From NCBI RefSeq assembly GCF_001598255.1, contig NZ_BCYP01000023.1:1-61515 (forward strand): DNA of 61,515 nucleotides, in the 5' to 3' direction. The stretch is from Mitsuaria chitosanitabida ATCC BAA-476 = NBRC 102408. GTDB taxonomy: Bacteria; Pseudomonadota; Gammaproteobacteria; Burkholderiales; Burkholderiaceae_C. The position numbers and the translations under genes are program-made. Below are positions 7,974 through 17,270 of the stretch, in pieces (positions within the stretch are counted from its first letter, which is position 1; every line of letters starts with the position of its first letter). A model generated the notes under the pieces. The model was not told the DNA's origin. It made no database searches and saw only the letters and a program-made list of their open reading frames with translations.

Positions 7974-8779
7974 GGCGCGCCGGCTTCCACCTCGGCGCGG
8001 TGCTCACCGCGCTGCTGATGGCGACGGCGCTGCTGTCGCTGATCTGGACGCCCTGGCCGCCCGAGCAGATCGACATGGCGCGCCGCTTCGCCGCCGCCGA
8101 TGCGTCGCACTGGCTGGGCTGCGACCAACTGGGGCGCGACGTGCTCAGCCGCCTGATGGCCGGCGCGCGCAGCGCCTGGCTGGTGGGCATCGTCGCCGTC
8201 GGGATCGGGCTGATCGCCGGCACCGCGCTGGGTTTGCTGGCCGCCGCGCGCCAGGGCTGGGTCGAGGGCCTGGTGCTGCGCGCCGCCGACCTCGGTTACG
8301 CCTTCCCCGCGTTGCTGCTGGCGATCCTGCTGGCCGCGGCGCTGGGGCCCGGCATGACGATCGCGATGGTCGCCATCGGCTTGCACGCCGTCCCGTCCTT
8401 CGCGCGCCTGGTCAACGGCAGCGCCAAGAGCTGGTGGACGCGCGATTTCGTCCAGGCGGCGCGCGTCGCGGGCCAGGGCCGCGCGGGGATCACCTGGCGC
8501 CATGTGCTGCCGCAGCTGATGCCGCTGTTGATCGTGCAAGGCACGACGAGCTTCGCGCTGGCCATCCTGGCCGAGGCCGGGCTGTCCTACCTGGGCCTGG
8601 GCACGCAGCCGCCGCAGGCGAGCTGGGGCCGCTTGCTGGCCGAGGCGCAGACGCTGATGCTCGAGGCGCCACAGCTCGCCCTGGCGCCGGGCGTGGCGAT
8701 CACGCTGGCGGTGCTGGGCCTGAACCTGCTCGGCGACGGGCTGCGCGACCGGCTCGATCCCAAGGAGCAACCGAGATGA
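7970..8779 (+). CDS. Peptide-type ABC transporter permease 2 (DppC/OppC-like)
   Basis: The 269-residue second permease has the DppC hallmark HWLGCDQLGRDVLSRLMAGARS near residue 45 (a variant of the usual LGTDxLGRDxxSR), five to six hydrophobic segments and an EAA loop (FVQAARVAGQGRAGITWRHVLPQ). It pairs with the preceding permease in the inner membrane. Translation starts within the stop codon of the upstream gene (ATGA), indicating coupled expression. The long upstream extension of this frame runs antiparallel to real coding and is not part of the gene. Confidence 0.92.
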   Translation: MRRAGFHLGAVLTALLMATALLSLIWTPWPPEQIDMARRFAAADASHWLGCDQLGRDVLSRLMAGARSAWLVGIVAVGIGLIAGTALGLLAAARQGWVEGLVLRAADLGYAFPALLLAILLAAALGPGMTIAMVAIGLHAVPSFARLVNGSAKSWWTRDFVQAARVAGQGRAGITWRHVLPQLMPLLIVQGTTSFALAILAEAGLSYLGLGTQPPQASWGRLLAEAQTLMLEAPQLALAPGVAITLAVLGLNLLGDGLRDRLDPKEQPR

Positions 8780-9807
8780 CGGCCGCGACCGGGACCCTCG
8801 AGCCCACCGGCGCGATCGGCACGGCGGACCGGACGCGGGCGACCGCCTCGACGTCTGGCGCGCCGCTGCTGGCTGTTCGCGATCTCCACGTGCGTCTGCC
8901 CGGCCGCGGCGGCGCGAGCCTGCACGCGCTGCGCGGTCTGGACTTCGACGTCGACCGCGGCGAGAGCCTCGCCCTCATCGGCGAATCCGGCAGCGGCAAG
9001 ACGCTCACCGCGCTGGCCGTGATGGGCTTGTTGCCCGAGGGGGCGACGGTCGAGGGCCAGGTCTTGCTCGAGGGCCGTGATCTGCTGGGGCTGGACGAGG
9101 ACGACTGGTGCGGCCTGCGCGGCCGTCGCGTCGCGATGGTCTTCCAGGAGCCGCTGACCGCGCTGAACCCCTTGCAACGCGTGATCGCGCAAGTGATGGA
9201 GCCGATCCGGTTGCATCGCCTCGCGTCGGAGCGGGCGGTGGCTCGGGCACGCGCGATGGCGCTGCTGTCGCGGGTGGGCCTCGACGAGCGCCAGGCCCAG
9301 GCCTATCCGCATGAGCTCTCGGGCGGCCAGCGCCAGCGCGCGCTGATCGCGATGGCGCTCGCCGCCGAGCCCGACCTGCTGATCGCCGACGAGCCCACCA
9401 CCGCGCTCGATGCCCGGCTGCGTGTGCAGGTGCTGGAGCTGCTCAACGAGCTGGTCGCCGAGCGTCGCATGGGCCTGCTGCTGATCTCGCACGACCTGGC
9501 GCTGACGGCCCGCCGCGTGGACCGCATGGCCATCCTCTACGGCGGTCGCGTGATGGAGCAGGGCGGCGCGCGGGACCTGCTCGAGCATCCGCGGCACCCC
9601 TACACCCAGGCGCTCTGGGCCGCGCGTCCACGGCTCGGCGCCGGACGCGATCAGCCCCTGCACCCGCTGCCCGGCAACGTGCCGGCGCTGACCCAGCTCG
9701 GCGCGGGCTGCCCCTTCGCGCCGCGTTGCCCGCTCGCGACCGCGCGATGCGCCGCGGAGCCGCCCGTCTTCGACGGCCGCGTCGCCTGCTGGGAGGTCGG
9801 CCCATGA
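8776..9807 (+). CDS. Peptide-type ABC transporter ATP-binding protein (DppD/OppD-like)
   Basis: The 343-residue ATPase has Walker A GESGSGKT, the Q-loop in VFQEPLTALNP, the signature LSGGQRQR, Walker B LLIADEPTTALD and the H-loop in LISHDLAL. The tail contains the Cys-rich GCPFAPRCPLATARC segment that in OppD/DppD relatives binds an iron-sulphur cluster. About 30 residues rich in Ala/Thr precede the conserved start of the domain. It energises the transporter together with the next gene product and shares ATGA overlaps on both sides. Confidence 0.93.
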   Translation: MTAATGTLEPTGAIGTADRTRATASTSGAPLLAVRDLHVRLPGRGGASLHALRGLDFDVDRGESLALIGESGSGKTLTALAVMGLLPEGATVEGQVLLEGRDLLGLDEDDWCGLRGRRVAMVFQEPLTALNPLQRVIAQVMEPIRLHRLASERAVARARAMALLSRVGLDERQAQAYPHELSGGQRQRALIAMALAAEPDLLIADEPTTALDARLRVQVLELLNELVAERRMGLLLISHDLALTARRVDRMAILYGGRVMEQGGARDLLEHPRHPYTQALWAARPRLGAGRDQPLHPLPGNVPALTQLGAGCPFAPRCPLATARCAAEPPVFDGRVACWEVGP

Positions 9808-10640
9808 GCGCGTCCTCGTCGACGAGCGCCGCTGGGCAGGTCGCCTCCGCCGCCCACCCCGGCGCGGCCGGTACCGGATCGACGCCGCCCCTGGGCGGCG
9901 CGCCGCTGCTCCAGGTCGACGCGCTCGGCCAGCGCTATGGCGGACGCGAGGTGCTGCGCGGCGTGTCGTTCTCGCTGGCGGCGGGCGAGTCGCTCGGGGT
10001 CATCGGTGAATCCGGCGCGGGCAAGAGCACGCTCGCCCGGCTGGTGATGGCGCTCGAGCGGCCGCACGCCGGCACGGTCCGCTGGTCCGGCGAGGACGTG
10101 AACGCGATGTCCTCGACCGCCCGGCGCGCGCGGCGACCCGCCGTGCAGATGGTGTTCCAGGATCCCTATGGCTCGCTCGATCCGCGCTGGCGTGTCGGGC
10201 GCAGCGTCATGGAGCCGCTCGCCGCGCTGGCGATGGACGAGCCCCGCCGGCGCGCGCGGCTGGGCGAGGTGCTGGCCGCCGTCGGCCTGGAGGCCGACGC
10301 CGCGGAGCGCTATCCGCATCAGTTCTCCGGCGGACAGCGGCAGCGGCTCGCCATCGCGCGGGCCCTGTCGACGCGACCCCGGCTGATCGTGGCCGACGAG
10401 CCGCTCTCGGCCCTGGACGTGTCGGTGCAGGCCCAGATCCTGGCCCTGCTGCGCGAGCTGCAACGGCGCGAGGGCATCAGCCTGGTGCTGGTGAGCCACG
10501 ATCTCGCGGCGGTCGAGGTGCTGTGCGACCACGCGCTGGTGCTGCGCGGTGGCGAGGTCGCCGAGCAGGGCCCCGCCGCGCGCGTGCTGGGCGAACCGCG
10601 TCACCCCTATACCCGGGAGCTGCTGGCCGCTTTGGCATGA
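9804..10640 (+). CDS. Peptide-type ABC transporter ATP-binding protein (DppF/OppF-like)
   Basis: The 278-residue second ATPase has Walker A GESGAGKST, Q-loop MVFQDPYGSLDPRW (the typical DppF version), signature FSGGQRQR, Walker B LIVADEPLSALD and H-loop LVSHDLA. An Ala/Ser/Gly-rich leader of about 35 residues precedes the domain, and the protein is slightly shorter than OppF at its C-terminus. Start and stop overlap the neighbouring genes by four bases each. Confidence 0.93.
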   Translation: MSASSSTSAAGQVASAAHPGAAGTGSTPPLGGAPLLQVDALGQRYGGREVLRGVSFSLAAGESLGVIGESGAGKSTLARLVMALERPHAGTVRWSGEDVNAMSSTARRARRPAVQMVFQDPYGSLDPRWRVGRSVMEPLAALAMDEPRRRARLGEVLAAVGLEADAAERYPHQFSGGQRQRLAIARALSTRPRLIVADEPLSALDVSVQAQILALLRELQRREGISLVLVSHDLAAVEVLCDHALVLRGGEVAEQGPAARVLGEPRHPYTRELLAALA

Positions 10641-12199
10641 TCCGCGCCATGGATCGACGCCACTTCAATCGCCTGGCCGGCGGTGCGCTCGCGAGCGCCG
10701 CCTCGACGCCTCTTGCCACGACCACCGCGGCCTCCGCCGTGATCGGCCTGGGCGCCGCGGCCTTGCCGGCACGCGCGCAGGGGGCGGCCGGCAAGCCGCT
10801 GGTGATGGGCATGACGCTGGAGCCGCCCGGCCTGGATCCGACCGCGGGCGCCGCGTCGGCCATCGGCGAGATCGTGCTCTACAACGTGCTGGAACCGCTG
10901 ACCAAGGTGGCCGAGGATGGCAGCGCGCAGCCCTTGCTGGCCCTGCGCTGGAGCGCCTCCGCAGACCAGCGCGCCTGGACCTTCACGCTGCGCCCGGGCG
11001 TGCGCTTCCACAACGGCGAGGCCTTCGACGCCCGCGCGGTGAAATTCAGCTTCGAGCGCGCCGCCGCGGCCGGCAGTCTGAACAAGGATCGGCGCGTCTT
11101 CGAGAACATCGCCGCCATCGCGACGCCCGATCCGCTGACCGTGGTGCTGACGCTCAAGAACCCCGAGCCGCTGTTGCCCGAGCTGCTCGGCCAGTCGACC
11201 GCGGTGATCGTCGAGCCCAGGAGCGCCGCCGGCAACGCGCAGAACCCGATCGGCACGGGGCCCTATCGCGTGGCCCAGTGGCAGCGCGGCGCCAGCCTGA
11301 GCGTCATCGCCTGGCCAGGCTATCGCGACGCCGCGAGGATCCGCATCCCGCGCGTGCAGTTCCGCTTCATCGGGGAACCCGCCGCGCAGGTCGCCGCGCT
11401 GCTGGCCGGCGATGTCGACGTCTTCCCTCGCGTGGCCGCGGCGCGCGCGCTGGCCCAGTTCAAGGCGCAACCCAAGCGCTTCCAGGTGCTCACCGCGTCC
11501 TCGCGCGCCAAGACCATCCTGGCCATCAACAACGCCCGCCCGCCGCTGAACGATGCGCGCGTGCGCCGCGCCATCGCCATGGCGATCGACCGCAAGGCGG
11601 TGGTGCAGGCCAGCGCCGACGGCTTCGGCGTGCCCATCGGCAGCTACGTCACGCCGGACACGCCGGGCTATGTCGACTGCACCGCGATCAACGCCTACGA
11701 CCCCGCGGCCGCCAAGGCCCTGCTGGCGCAGGCCAAGGTCGCCGGCCTGTCCCTGTCGCTGAAGCTGCCGCCGGTCCCCTACGCCCGCCAGGGCGGCGAG
11801 CTGATCGCCGCCCAGCTCGGCGCCATCGGCATCCAGGTCAGGATCGAGCACATCGAGTGGGCCCAATGGCTGTCGGGTGTCTACGGCAACAAGGCCTACG
11901 ACCTGACCTTGATCTCGCATGTGGAGCCGCACGACTTCGGCAACTTCGCCCGGGCGGACTACTACTGGGGCTACCGCAGCGAGGCCTTCAACGCGCTGTA
12001 TGCCCGCATGCAGGCCAGCGCCGATCCGGCCCGGCGCCTGCAGCTCTTCGGGGAGGCGCAACGGCTGGTGGCCCAGGACGCGGTCGCGGCCTTCCTCTAC
12101 CAGCCCCAATGGATCACCGTGGCCCGCGCCGGGCTCCAGGGCCTGTGGGCGCGCACGCCGCTGTTCGCCAACGATCTCGCGGCGCTGAACTGGTCCTGA
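10637..12199 (+). CDS. Periplasmic substrate-binding protein of the peptide-type ABC transporter (SBP_bac_5)
   Basis: The 520-residue protein has the family-5 solute-binding layout, with LVMGMTLEPPGLDPT after the signal, RPGVRFHNGEAFDARAVKFSFER near residue 120 and the later NNARPPLNDARVRRAIAMAIDR block. The N-terminus MDRRHFNRLAGGALASAA is a twin-arginine signal, implying folded export by Tat, with cleavage near ARAQ. The ATG at 10637 overlaps the upstream stop; ATG 10649 is the alternative. The substrate (dipeptide, oligopeptide or another small molecule) cannot be fixed from sequence. A palindromic hairpin without a T-tract follows at 12212-12240. Confidence 0.92.
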   Translation: MIRAMDRRHFNRLAGGALASAASTPLATTTAASAVIGLGAAALPARAQGAAGKPLVMGMTLEPPGLDPTAGAASAIGEIVLYNVLEPLTKVAEDGSAQPLLALRWSASADQRAWTFTLRPGVRFHNGEAFDARAVKFSFERAAAAGSLNKDRRVFENIAAIATPDPLTVVLTLKNPEPLLPELLGQSTAVIVEPRSAAGNAQNPIGTGPYRVAQWQRGASLSVIAWPGYRDAARIRIPRVQFRFIGEPAAQVAALLAGDVDVFPRVAAARALAQFKAQPKRFQVLTASSRAKTILAINNARPPLNDARVRRAIAMAIDRKAVVQASADGFGVPIGSYVTPDTPGYVDCTAINAYDPAAAKALLAQAKVAGLSLSLKLPPVPYARQGGELIAAQLGAIGIQVRIEHIEWAQWLSGVYGNKAYDLTLISHVEPHDFGNFARADYYWGYRSEAFNALYARMQASADPARRLQLFGEAQRLVAQDAVAAFLYQPQWITVARAGLQGLWARTPLFANDLAALNWS

Positions 12200-12440
12200 G
12201 CCCGGCACCTTCGATCGGCCGGTCCCGATCGGGCCGATCGAGCCGGTCGAGCCGCGCGGTCCGAACCCGGTCCTTCCCCCTCGGATGCGGGGTGGCCTGT
12301 GGCGCCGCGACCTCAAAGCCGGGGCGGTCGGCGGCGGCTCGTCGGCTGTCATCCACCGGCCATCCGCGCAGAGGGCTTTTCCTCTACAGTGGCGCCCCCG
12401 GCCGGTGTAGCGTGCCCGGTTCGGAGGAGTCGGAGGAAGC

Positions 12441-13046
12441 ATGCCGTTTGATTTGCCAGAGACCCTGCAGCCATTCCTGTTGCCGCTGCTGATCGCCATC
12501 CCGCTGGCCATCGTGATCATCATCATCACGGTCCGCCGCGGTGATCACCGCGACGTCGGCGCGCCGCCTCCGCCCCCCCGTCCGCAGCCCGCGCCGCCAC
12601 GCCCGGCTCCCGCCGTCGCCCACGCTCCGGCCACGCCCCCAGTGGCACCCGCCGCGCCCGCGCAGCGCCTGCCGCTGCTGGTGGTGGACGACTCCGCCGT
12701 GGTGCGCGCCAAGCTGCTCAAGCTGTTCAGCGAGGCCGGCCATGAGGTCGTCGCCGCGCGCGACGGCGTCGAGGCGCTGGAGCTGCTGGGCCAGACCCGC
12801 TTCGGCGTGCTGATCACCGACCTCGAGATGCCCAACATGGACGGCTTCGAGCTGATCCGCGCGGTGCAGGGCGCGCTCGAGACCGAGGACCTGCCCATCA
12901 TCGCCATCAGCGGCCACGAGGAGCTGCACGCCCGCCTGCATCAGGTGCAGGGCCTGTACGGCATGTTCCAGAAGCCCTGGAACGACCGCGAGCTGATCAA
13001 GCGCGTCGAGGCGCTGGCCCAGCTCCGCCAGCCGGCCAAGACATGA
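12441..13046 (+). CDS. Membrane-anchored single-domain response regulator
   Basis: The 201-residue protein starts with a hydrophobic helix (LPLLIAIPLAIVIIIITV, about residues 14-31), then a Pro/Ala-rich linker of about 45 residues, then a complete receiver domain. The acidic pair and phospho-acceptor are visible as VVDDS and LITDLEMPNMDG, and the conserved lysine as FQKPW. No DNA-binding or enzymatic output follows. GGAGGAAGC directly before the ATG fixes the start. Its stop overlaps the following acylase gene by four bases, so the two are co-translated. No histidine kinase lies nearby. Confidence 0.88.
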   Translation: MPFDLPETLQPFLLPLLIAIPLAIVIIIITVRRGDHRDVGAPPPPPRPQPAPPRPAPAVAHAPATPPVAPAAPAQRLPLLVVDDSAVVRAKLLKLFSEAGHEVVAARDGVEALELLGQTRFGVLITDLEMPNMDGFELIRAVQGALETEDLPIIAISGHEELHARLHQVQGLYGMFQKPWNDRELIKRVEALAQLRQPAKT

Positions 13047-15448
13047 GCACTGCGGGTCGCTGGTTCAAGCGGGGACTGATCTCGCTGGCGGTGCTGGTCG
13101 CCGTCGGCGCGGCCGGTGTCACCTGGCATGTGCGCGCCAAGCTGCCGCAGCGCGACGGCGAGCTCACCCTCACGGGCCTGAGCGCCCCGGTGCAGGTCCG
13201 CTACGACGAATGGGGCGTGCCCCACATCGACGCCCGCAACGAGGCCGACCTCTATCGCGCGCTCGGCTACCTGCATGCGCAGGACCGGCTGTTCCAGATG
13301 GAGATGCTGCGCCGGCTGGCGCGCGGCGAGCTGTCCGAGGTGCTCGGTCCCAAGCTGGTCGAGACCGACCGGCTCTTCCGCACCCTGGGCATCCGCGCGA
13401 GGGCCGACGAGATCGCGGCGCAGGTCGCCAGGCAGAACCCCGATTCGGCCTCGCTGCGCGCGCTGCGGGCCTACCTGGACGGCGTCAACCAGTACCAGGC
13501 GACGCGTCCCGCGCCGCTGGAGTTCGAGGTGCTGGGCATCCCCAAGCGCCCGTTCACCGAGGCCGACACCCTGAGCGTCGCCGGCTACCTGGCCTACAGC
13601 TTCGCCGCGGCCTTCCGCACCGAGCCCGCGCTGACCGCCGTGCGCGACCAGCTGGGCCCCGATTACCTGCGCATCTTCGATCTCGACTGGCATCCGCAGG
13701 GCATGCTGCAGCCGCAGGCGGCGGGGACGCTGGGCAGCGCCGGTCCGATGCTGATGCGCATCGCCGCGGCCAGCGACCGCGCGGCCGAGCTCGCCGGCCT
13801 GCCGCAGTTCGAAGGCAGCAATGCCTGGGTCGTGTCGGGCAGCCGCACCGCGAGCGGCAAGCCGTTGCTGGCGGGGGATCCGCACATCGCGTACTCGACG
13901 CCGGCGGTCTGGTGGGAGGCGCATCTGCGCACGCCGGACTTCGAGCTCTACGGCCATCACCTCGCGCTCAACCCGATGGCGCTGCTGGGACACAACCAGC
14001 GCTTCGGCTGGAGCCTGACGATGTTCCAGAACGACGACGTCGACCTGATCGCCGAGAAGATCAACCCGGCCAATCCCAACGAGGTCTGGGTGCATGGGCA
14101 GTGGGTGCCGATGACGTCGCGCCAAGAGGTGCTTAAGGTCAAGGGCCAGCCGGACCAGATCCTGACGCTGCGCCGCTCGCCGCACGGCCCGATCATCAAC
14201 GACGCCGTGCCCGGCGACAAAGGCGAGCGCCCGATCGCGATGTGGTGGGCCTTCCTCGAGACCGAGAACCCGGTGCTCGACGCCTTCTATCAACTGGGCC
14301 GCGCGGACACGCTCGACAAGGCGCGCCAGGCGGCGAGCCTGGTCCACGCGCCCGGCCTGAACATCGTCTGGGCCAACGCGGCCGGAGACATCGGCTGGTG
14401 GGCCTCGGCCAAGCTGCCGCAGCGCCCCGAGGGCGTGAACCCGACCTTCATCCTGGATGGCACGCAGCCGGAGTCGGACAAGCTCGGCTTCCTGCCGTTC
14501 TCGTCCAACCCGCAGGAGGAGAACCCGGCGCGCGGCTACATCGTGTCGGCCAACTTCCAGCCGGTGTCCGGGACGCCGGTGCCCGGCTACTACAACCTGG
14601 CCGAGCGCGGCCGGCGCCTGGACGGGCTGATCAGCCAGGGCAAGCGCTGGGACACGCAGAACAGCCAGGCGCTGCAGCTGGACGTGCAGACCGACTACGG
14701 CCCGCAGGTGCTGCGGCCGCTGATCCCCGAGCTGCGCGGCGCGGCCTCGATCGAGGAGCAGTCGCTGGTCGAGGCGCTGGTGCGCTGGAACGGCGCCTAC
14801 AAGGCCGATGGCCTGGCCCCCGTGCTGTTCCAGCAGTTCATCGCCGAGCTGCTGCGCGCGACGATGAAGGACGAGCTGGGCGACGCCCAGTTCGAGAACT
14901 TGCGCCGCACGCGGGCGCTGGACCATGCGCTGCCGCGGCTGGTGGCGGACGAGAACTCGCCCTGGTGGGACGACCGCACGACGCCGCAGCGCGAGACGCG
15001 CGCCGACATCGTGCGCCGGGCCTGGAAGGCGGCGCTCGCGCATCTGCAGGTCACGCTGGGGCCGGACAGCGGCCAATGGCGCTGGGACCGCGCGCACACG
15101 CTGACGCACGAGCACCCGCTGGGCAAGCAGAAGCCGCTGGACAAGATCTTCAACGTCGGCCCGTTCCCGGTGCCCGGTGGTCACGAGGTGCCCAACAACC
15201 TGGCGCAGCGCAACGGCGACGGGCCCTGGGCGGTGACCTACGGCCCGTCCACGCGCCGGCTGATCGACTTCGCCAAACCGCAGGAGGCCCTGGGCGTGAA
15301 CCCGGTGGGCCAGAGCGGCGTGTGGCCGGATCCGCATTACGACGACCAGGCGCCGCTGCTCGCCAAGGGCCAGTACCGGCGCGAGTGGCTCTCAGAGGCC
15401 GATGTCCAGGCGCACGCGCGCGGCCTGCTGGTGCTGAAGCCGCGATGA
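13043..15448 (+). CDS. Penicillin acylase family (S45, Ntn-hydrolase) amidase
   Basis: The 801-residue precursor has an N-terminal membrane anchor or signal (GLISLAVLVAVGAAGVTWHV), the conserved DEWGVPHIDARNEADLYRALGYLHAQDRLFQMEM block written here only in part (VRYDEWGVPHIDA, LGYLHAQDRLFQME), and the self-processing site GSNAWVVSG with Ser259, which becomes the N-terminal nucleophile of the beta chain. Later AGDPHIAY and HNQRFGWSLTMFQNDD are typical. Members cleave amide bonds in penicillins, acyl-homoserine lactones or other N-acyl compounds in the periplasm; the actual substrate is unknown here. It is translationally coupled to both neighbours. Confidence 0.92.
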   Translation: MSTAGRWFKRGLISLAVLVAVGAAGVTWHVRAKLPQRDGELTLTGLSAPVQVRYDEWGVPHIDARNEADLYRALGYLHAQDRLFQMEMLRRLARGELSEVLGPKLVETDRLFRTLGIRARADEIAAQVARQNPDSASLRALRAYLDGVNQYQATRPAPLEFEVLGIPKRPFTEADTLSVAGYLAYSFAAAFRTEPALTAVRDQLGPDYLRIFDLDWHPQGMLQPQAAGTLGSAGPMLMRIAAASDRAAELAGLPQFEGSNAWVVSGSRTASGKPLLAGDPHIAYSTPAVWWEAHLRTPDFELYGHHLALNPMALLGHNQRFGWSLTMFQNDDVDLIAEKINPANPNEVWVHGQWVPMTSRQEVLKVKGQPDQILTLRRSPHGPIINDAVPGDKGERPIAMWWAFLETENPVLDAFYQLGRADTLDKARQAASLVHAPGLNIVWANAAGDIGWWASAKLPQRPEGVNPTFILDGTQPESDKLGFLPFSSNPQEENPARGYIVSANFQPVSGTPVPGYYNLAERGRRLDGLISQGKRWDTQNSQALQLDVQTDYGPQVLRPLIPELRGAASIEEQSLVEALVRWNGAYKADGLAPVLFQQFIAELLRATMKDELGDAQFENLRRTRALDHALPRLVADENSPWWDDRTTPQRETRADIVRRAWKAALAHLQVTLGPDSGQWRWDRAHTLTHEHPLGKQKPLDKIFNVGPFPVPGGHEVPNNLAQRNGDGPWAVTYGPSTRRLIDFAKPQEALGVNPVGQSGVWPDPHYDDQAPLLAKGQYRREWLSEADVQAHARGLLVLKPR

Positions 15449-16296
15449 CGGGCACCACGCGATCGGTGGCTCGGTCGACGGCGCTGTCGATGGCGCTTCG
15501 GATCGGCGCCGCGATCGCCACCGGGACCGCCGCCGGCGCGGCAGGCGCCGTCGAGCTGCCCACGCCCGCGGCGGCGCGCGAGCAGCTCGCCCAGGACGCC
15601 GTGCCGACCGAGGTCGTCACCGTGCTGGAACCGCATCTGGCGCGGAAGGGCCGGATGCCGGAGGTCCGCTATGTCGGCTTCCCGGCCGACGCGGCGCTGG
15701 CCAAGCTGCTCGGTCCCGACTGGAACGCCGCGGGACGGGAGCTGGAGTTCCGTGCGCTCGACGGCTTCGTGTCGCGCATTCCAGTGGAGCGTTTCGCGCA
15801 GCATCGCGCCTGGCTGGTGATCGCGCGAGAGGACGGCCGGCCCTTCCAGGTCGACAACCATCTGCAGGGCGAGCAGCAGGTGCCGCTGGGACCGTTCTAC
15901 CTGGTGTGGGACAACCGGCGCTCGAAGGCGCTTCAGGCCGAAGGCGGCGCGCTGTGGCCCTACCAGGTGGGCGCGGTGAGCAGCGGCCCCTCGTCGACGC
16001 GCGCGCTCTTGCCGGGCGGCCTGGCCCGTCGCTACGGCGCCGCGGCCGATCTCGCCCGCACGAACTGCCTGAGCTGCCACCGCATCCGCGGCTACGGCGG
16101 CGACAAGATGCCGCTGGACCTCGATGTCGCGGTGAAGGGATTCGACGCGGCGGCCTGGCGGCGATGGCTGCTCACGCCGTCGGCGGTGCGGCCCGGCACG
16201 ACGATGCCGCCGCTCGCCGAGGGCCGGTCGGAGGCCGATCGCGCCGCCATGGCGCAACAGCTCTACGACTACCTGCGCGCCTTGCCGGCGCGCTGA
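15445..16296 (+). CDS. Exported c-type cytochrome with N-terminal oxidoreductase-like domain
   Basis: The 283-residue protein has a signal-like N-terminus, a domain of about 150 residues (with PLGPFYLVWDNRRSK near 150) and a C-terminal cytochrome c domain. The heme motif CLSCHR is at residues 208-213 and the candidate distal ligand Met lies in TTMPPLAEG. The N-terminal part resembles the fold used by sulfite-oxidase-like molybdopterin proteins but I see no clear cofactor ligands, so that is inference. It acts in periplasmic electron transfer. Its ATG overlaps the acylase stop; the longer upstream reading frame is a shadow. Confidence 0.8.
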   Translation: MTGTTRSVARSTALSMALRIGAAIATGTAAGAAGAVELPTPAAAREQLAQDAVPTEVVTVLEPHLARKGRMPEVRYVGFPADAALAKLLGPDWNAAGRELEFRALDGFVSRIPVERFAQHRAWLVIAREDGRPFQVDNHLQGEQQVPLGPFYLVWDNRRSKALQAEGGALWPYQVGAVSSGPSSTRALLPGGLARRYGAAADLARTNCLSCHRIRGYGGDKMPLDLDVAVKGFDAAAWRRWLLTPSAVRPGTTMPPLAEGRSEADRAAMAQQLYDYLRALPAR

Positions 16297-16350
16297 GCGC
16301 GTCCGGCGCTCAAGCGGCCGGGCGGCTCCGGCCGGTGCCGCTGTCCCGGC

Positions 16351-17013
16351 TCAATACCAGGGCTTCGGCAGCTTCTCGGTCTCGGCCGTCCTGATCAGCG
16401 CGGGGCGCTGCGCCATGCGCTCGAGGAAAGCGCCCAGTGCCGGGCGGCTGCGCGCCGGATCGCTGAAGTTGCGCGTCCAGCGGCACAGCATGAACGCGAA
16501 CGGATCCAGCACCGAGAACTGCTCGCCCAGCAGGAAGGGGCCGCCATGGCGCTCGAACTCCGCGGCCAGCAGGTCCAGCTGCGCGGCGGCGCGGACCTGG
16601 GCCTGGGCCTTCACCTCGGCGCTGCCGGCGGTGTTGCCCGGCGCGACGAAGCGGTCCGGGTAGTAGTAGGTGATGACGGTGGGCTGCAGCGTGTTGGTCA
16701 GCCACATCAGCCACTTGTAGGCCGCGGCGCGGGCGGGCGTGCCCAGCGCGGGCATCAGGCCGGCCTCGGGATGGGTGTCGGCCAGGTGCAGCAGGATCGC
16801 GGCGGTCTCGAACAGCACCAGCCCGTCCTGGCCGGGCCGGGTGTCGCGCAGCGCGGGCAGCAGGCCGTTGGGATTGATCGCGAGGAAGGCGGGGCTCTTG
16901 TGCTCGTCCTGATCGCGGTCGACCAGGGTCAGCTGGAAGGGGACGCCCAGCTCGTTCAGGACCACGTGGGGCGCGAAGCTGGCGTTGCTGGGGAAGTAAT
17001 AGAGCTCGATCAT
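16351..17013 (-). CDS. Glutathione S-transferase family protein
   Basis: The 220-residue protein has the thioredoxin-like N-terminal domain (MIELYYFPSNASFAPHVVL, then INPNGLLPAL and FETAAILLHLAD) and an all-helical C-terminal domain (FLLGEQFSVLDPFAFML). The cis-Pro in NPNGLLPAL and the Glu-Thr/Ser pair in LFETAAI that bind glutathione are present. The FSVLDPFAF stretch takes the place of the usual N-capping SxAD motif. It is a cytosolic enzyme of unknown substrate and convergent with the cytochrome gene. Confidence 0.9.
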   Translation of the reverse strand: MIELYYFPSNASFAPHVVLNELGVPFQLTLVDRDQDEHKSPAFLAINPNGLLPALRDTRPGQDGLVLFETAAILLHLADTHPEAGLMPALGTPARAAAYKWLMWLTNTLQPTVITYYYPDRFVAPGNTAGSAEVKAQAQVRAAAQLDLLAAEFERHGGPFLLGEQFSVLDPFAFMLCRWTRNFSDPARSRPALGAFLERMAQRPALIRTAETEKLPKPWY

Positions 17014-17270
17014 GGCGGCGGCAGGGTGGCTGCTGGGACGGAAGGGGCTGTACGCCGCGGCCGGGTGCGGCCCGCGACGGCGCGCATCATCGCCGATGGC
17101 GCCGGCGTGTCCGTTCGGTCACGGGCGAGCGTGGCTTCGCGCGCGGCGGTGCGAGGACCCGCGCGAAGCAATGGTTCTTTACCCCGGCGAAACCCCCTCC
17201 CGTAGACGCCCCCGGAGCAGGCGGCGTTGAATGGACTCCTGACTTCCTGCGCCGTTGGCGGAGATCCATC

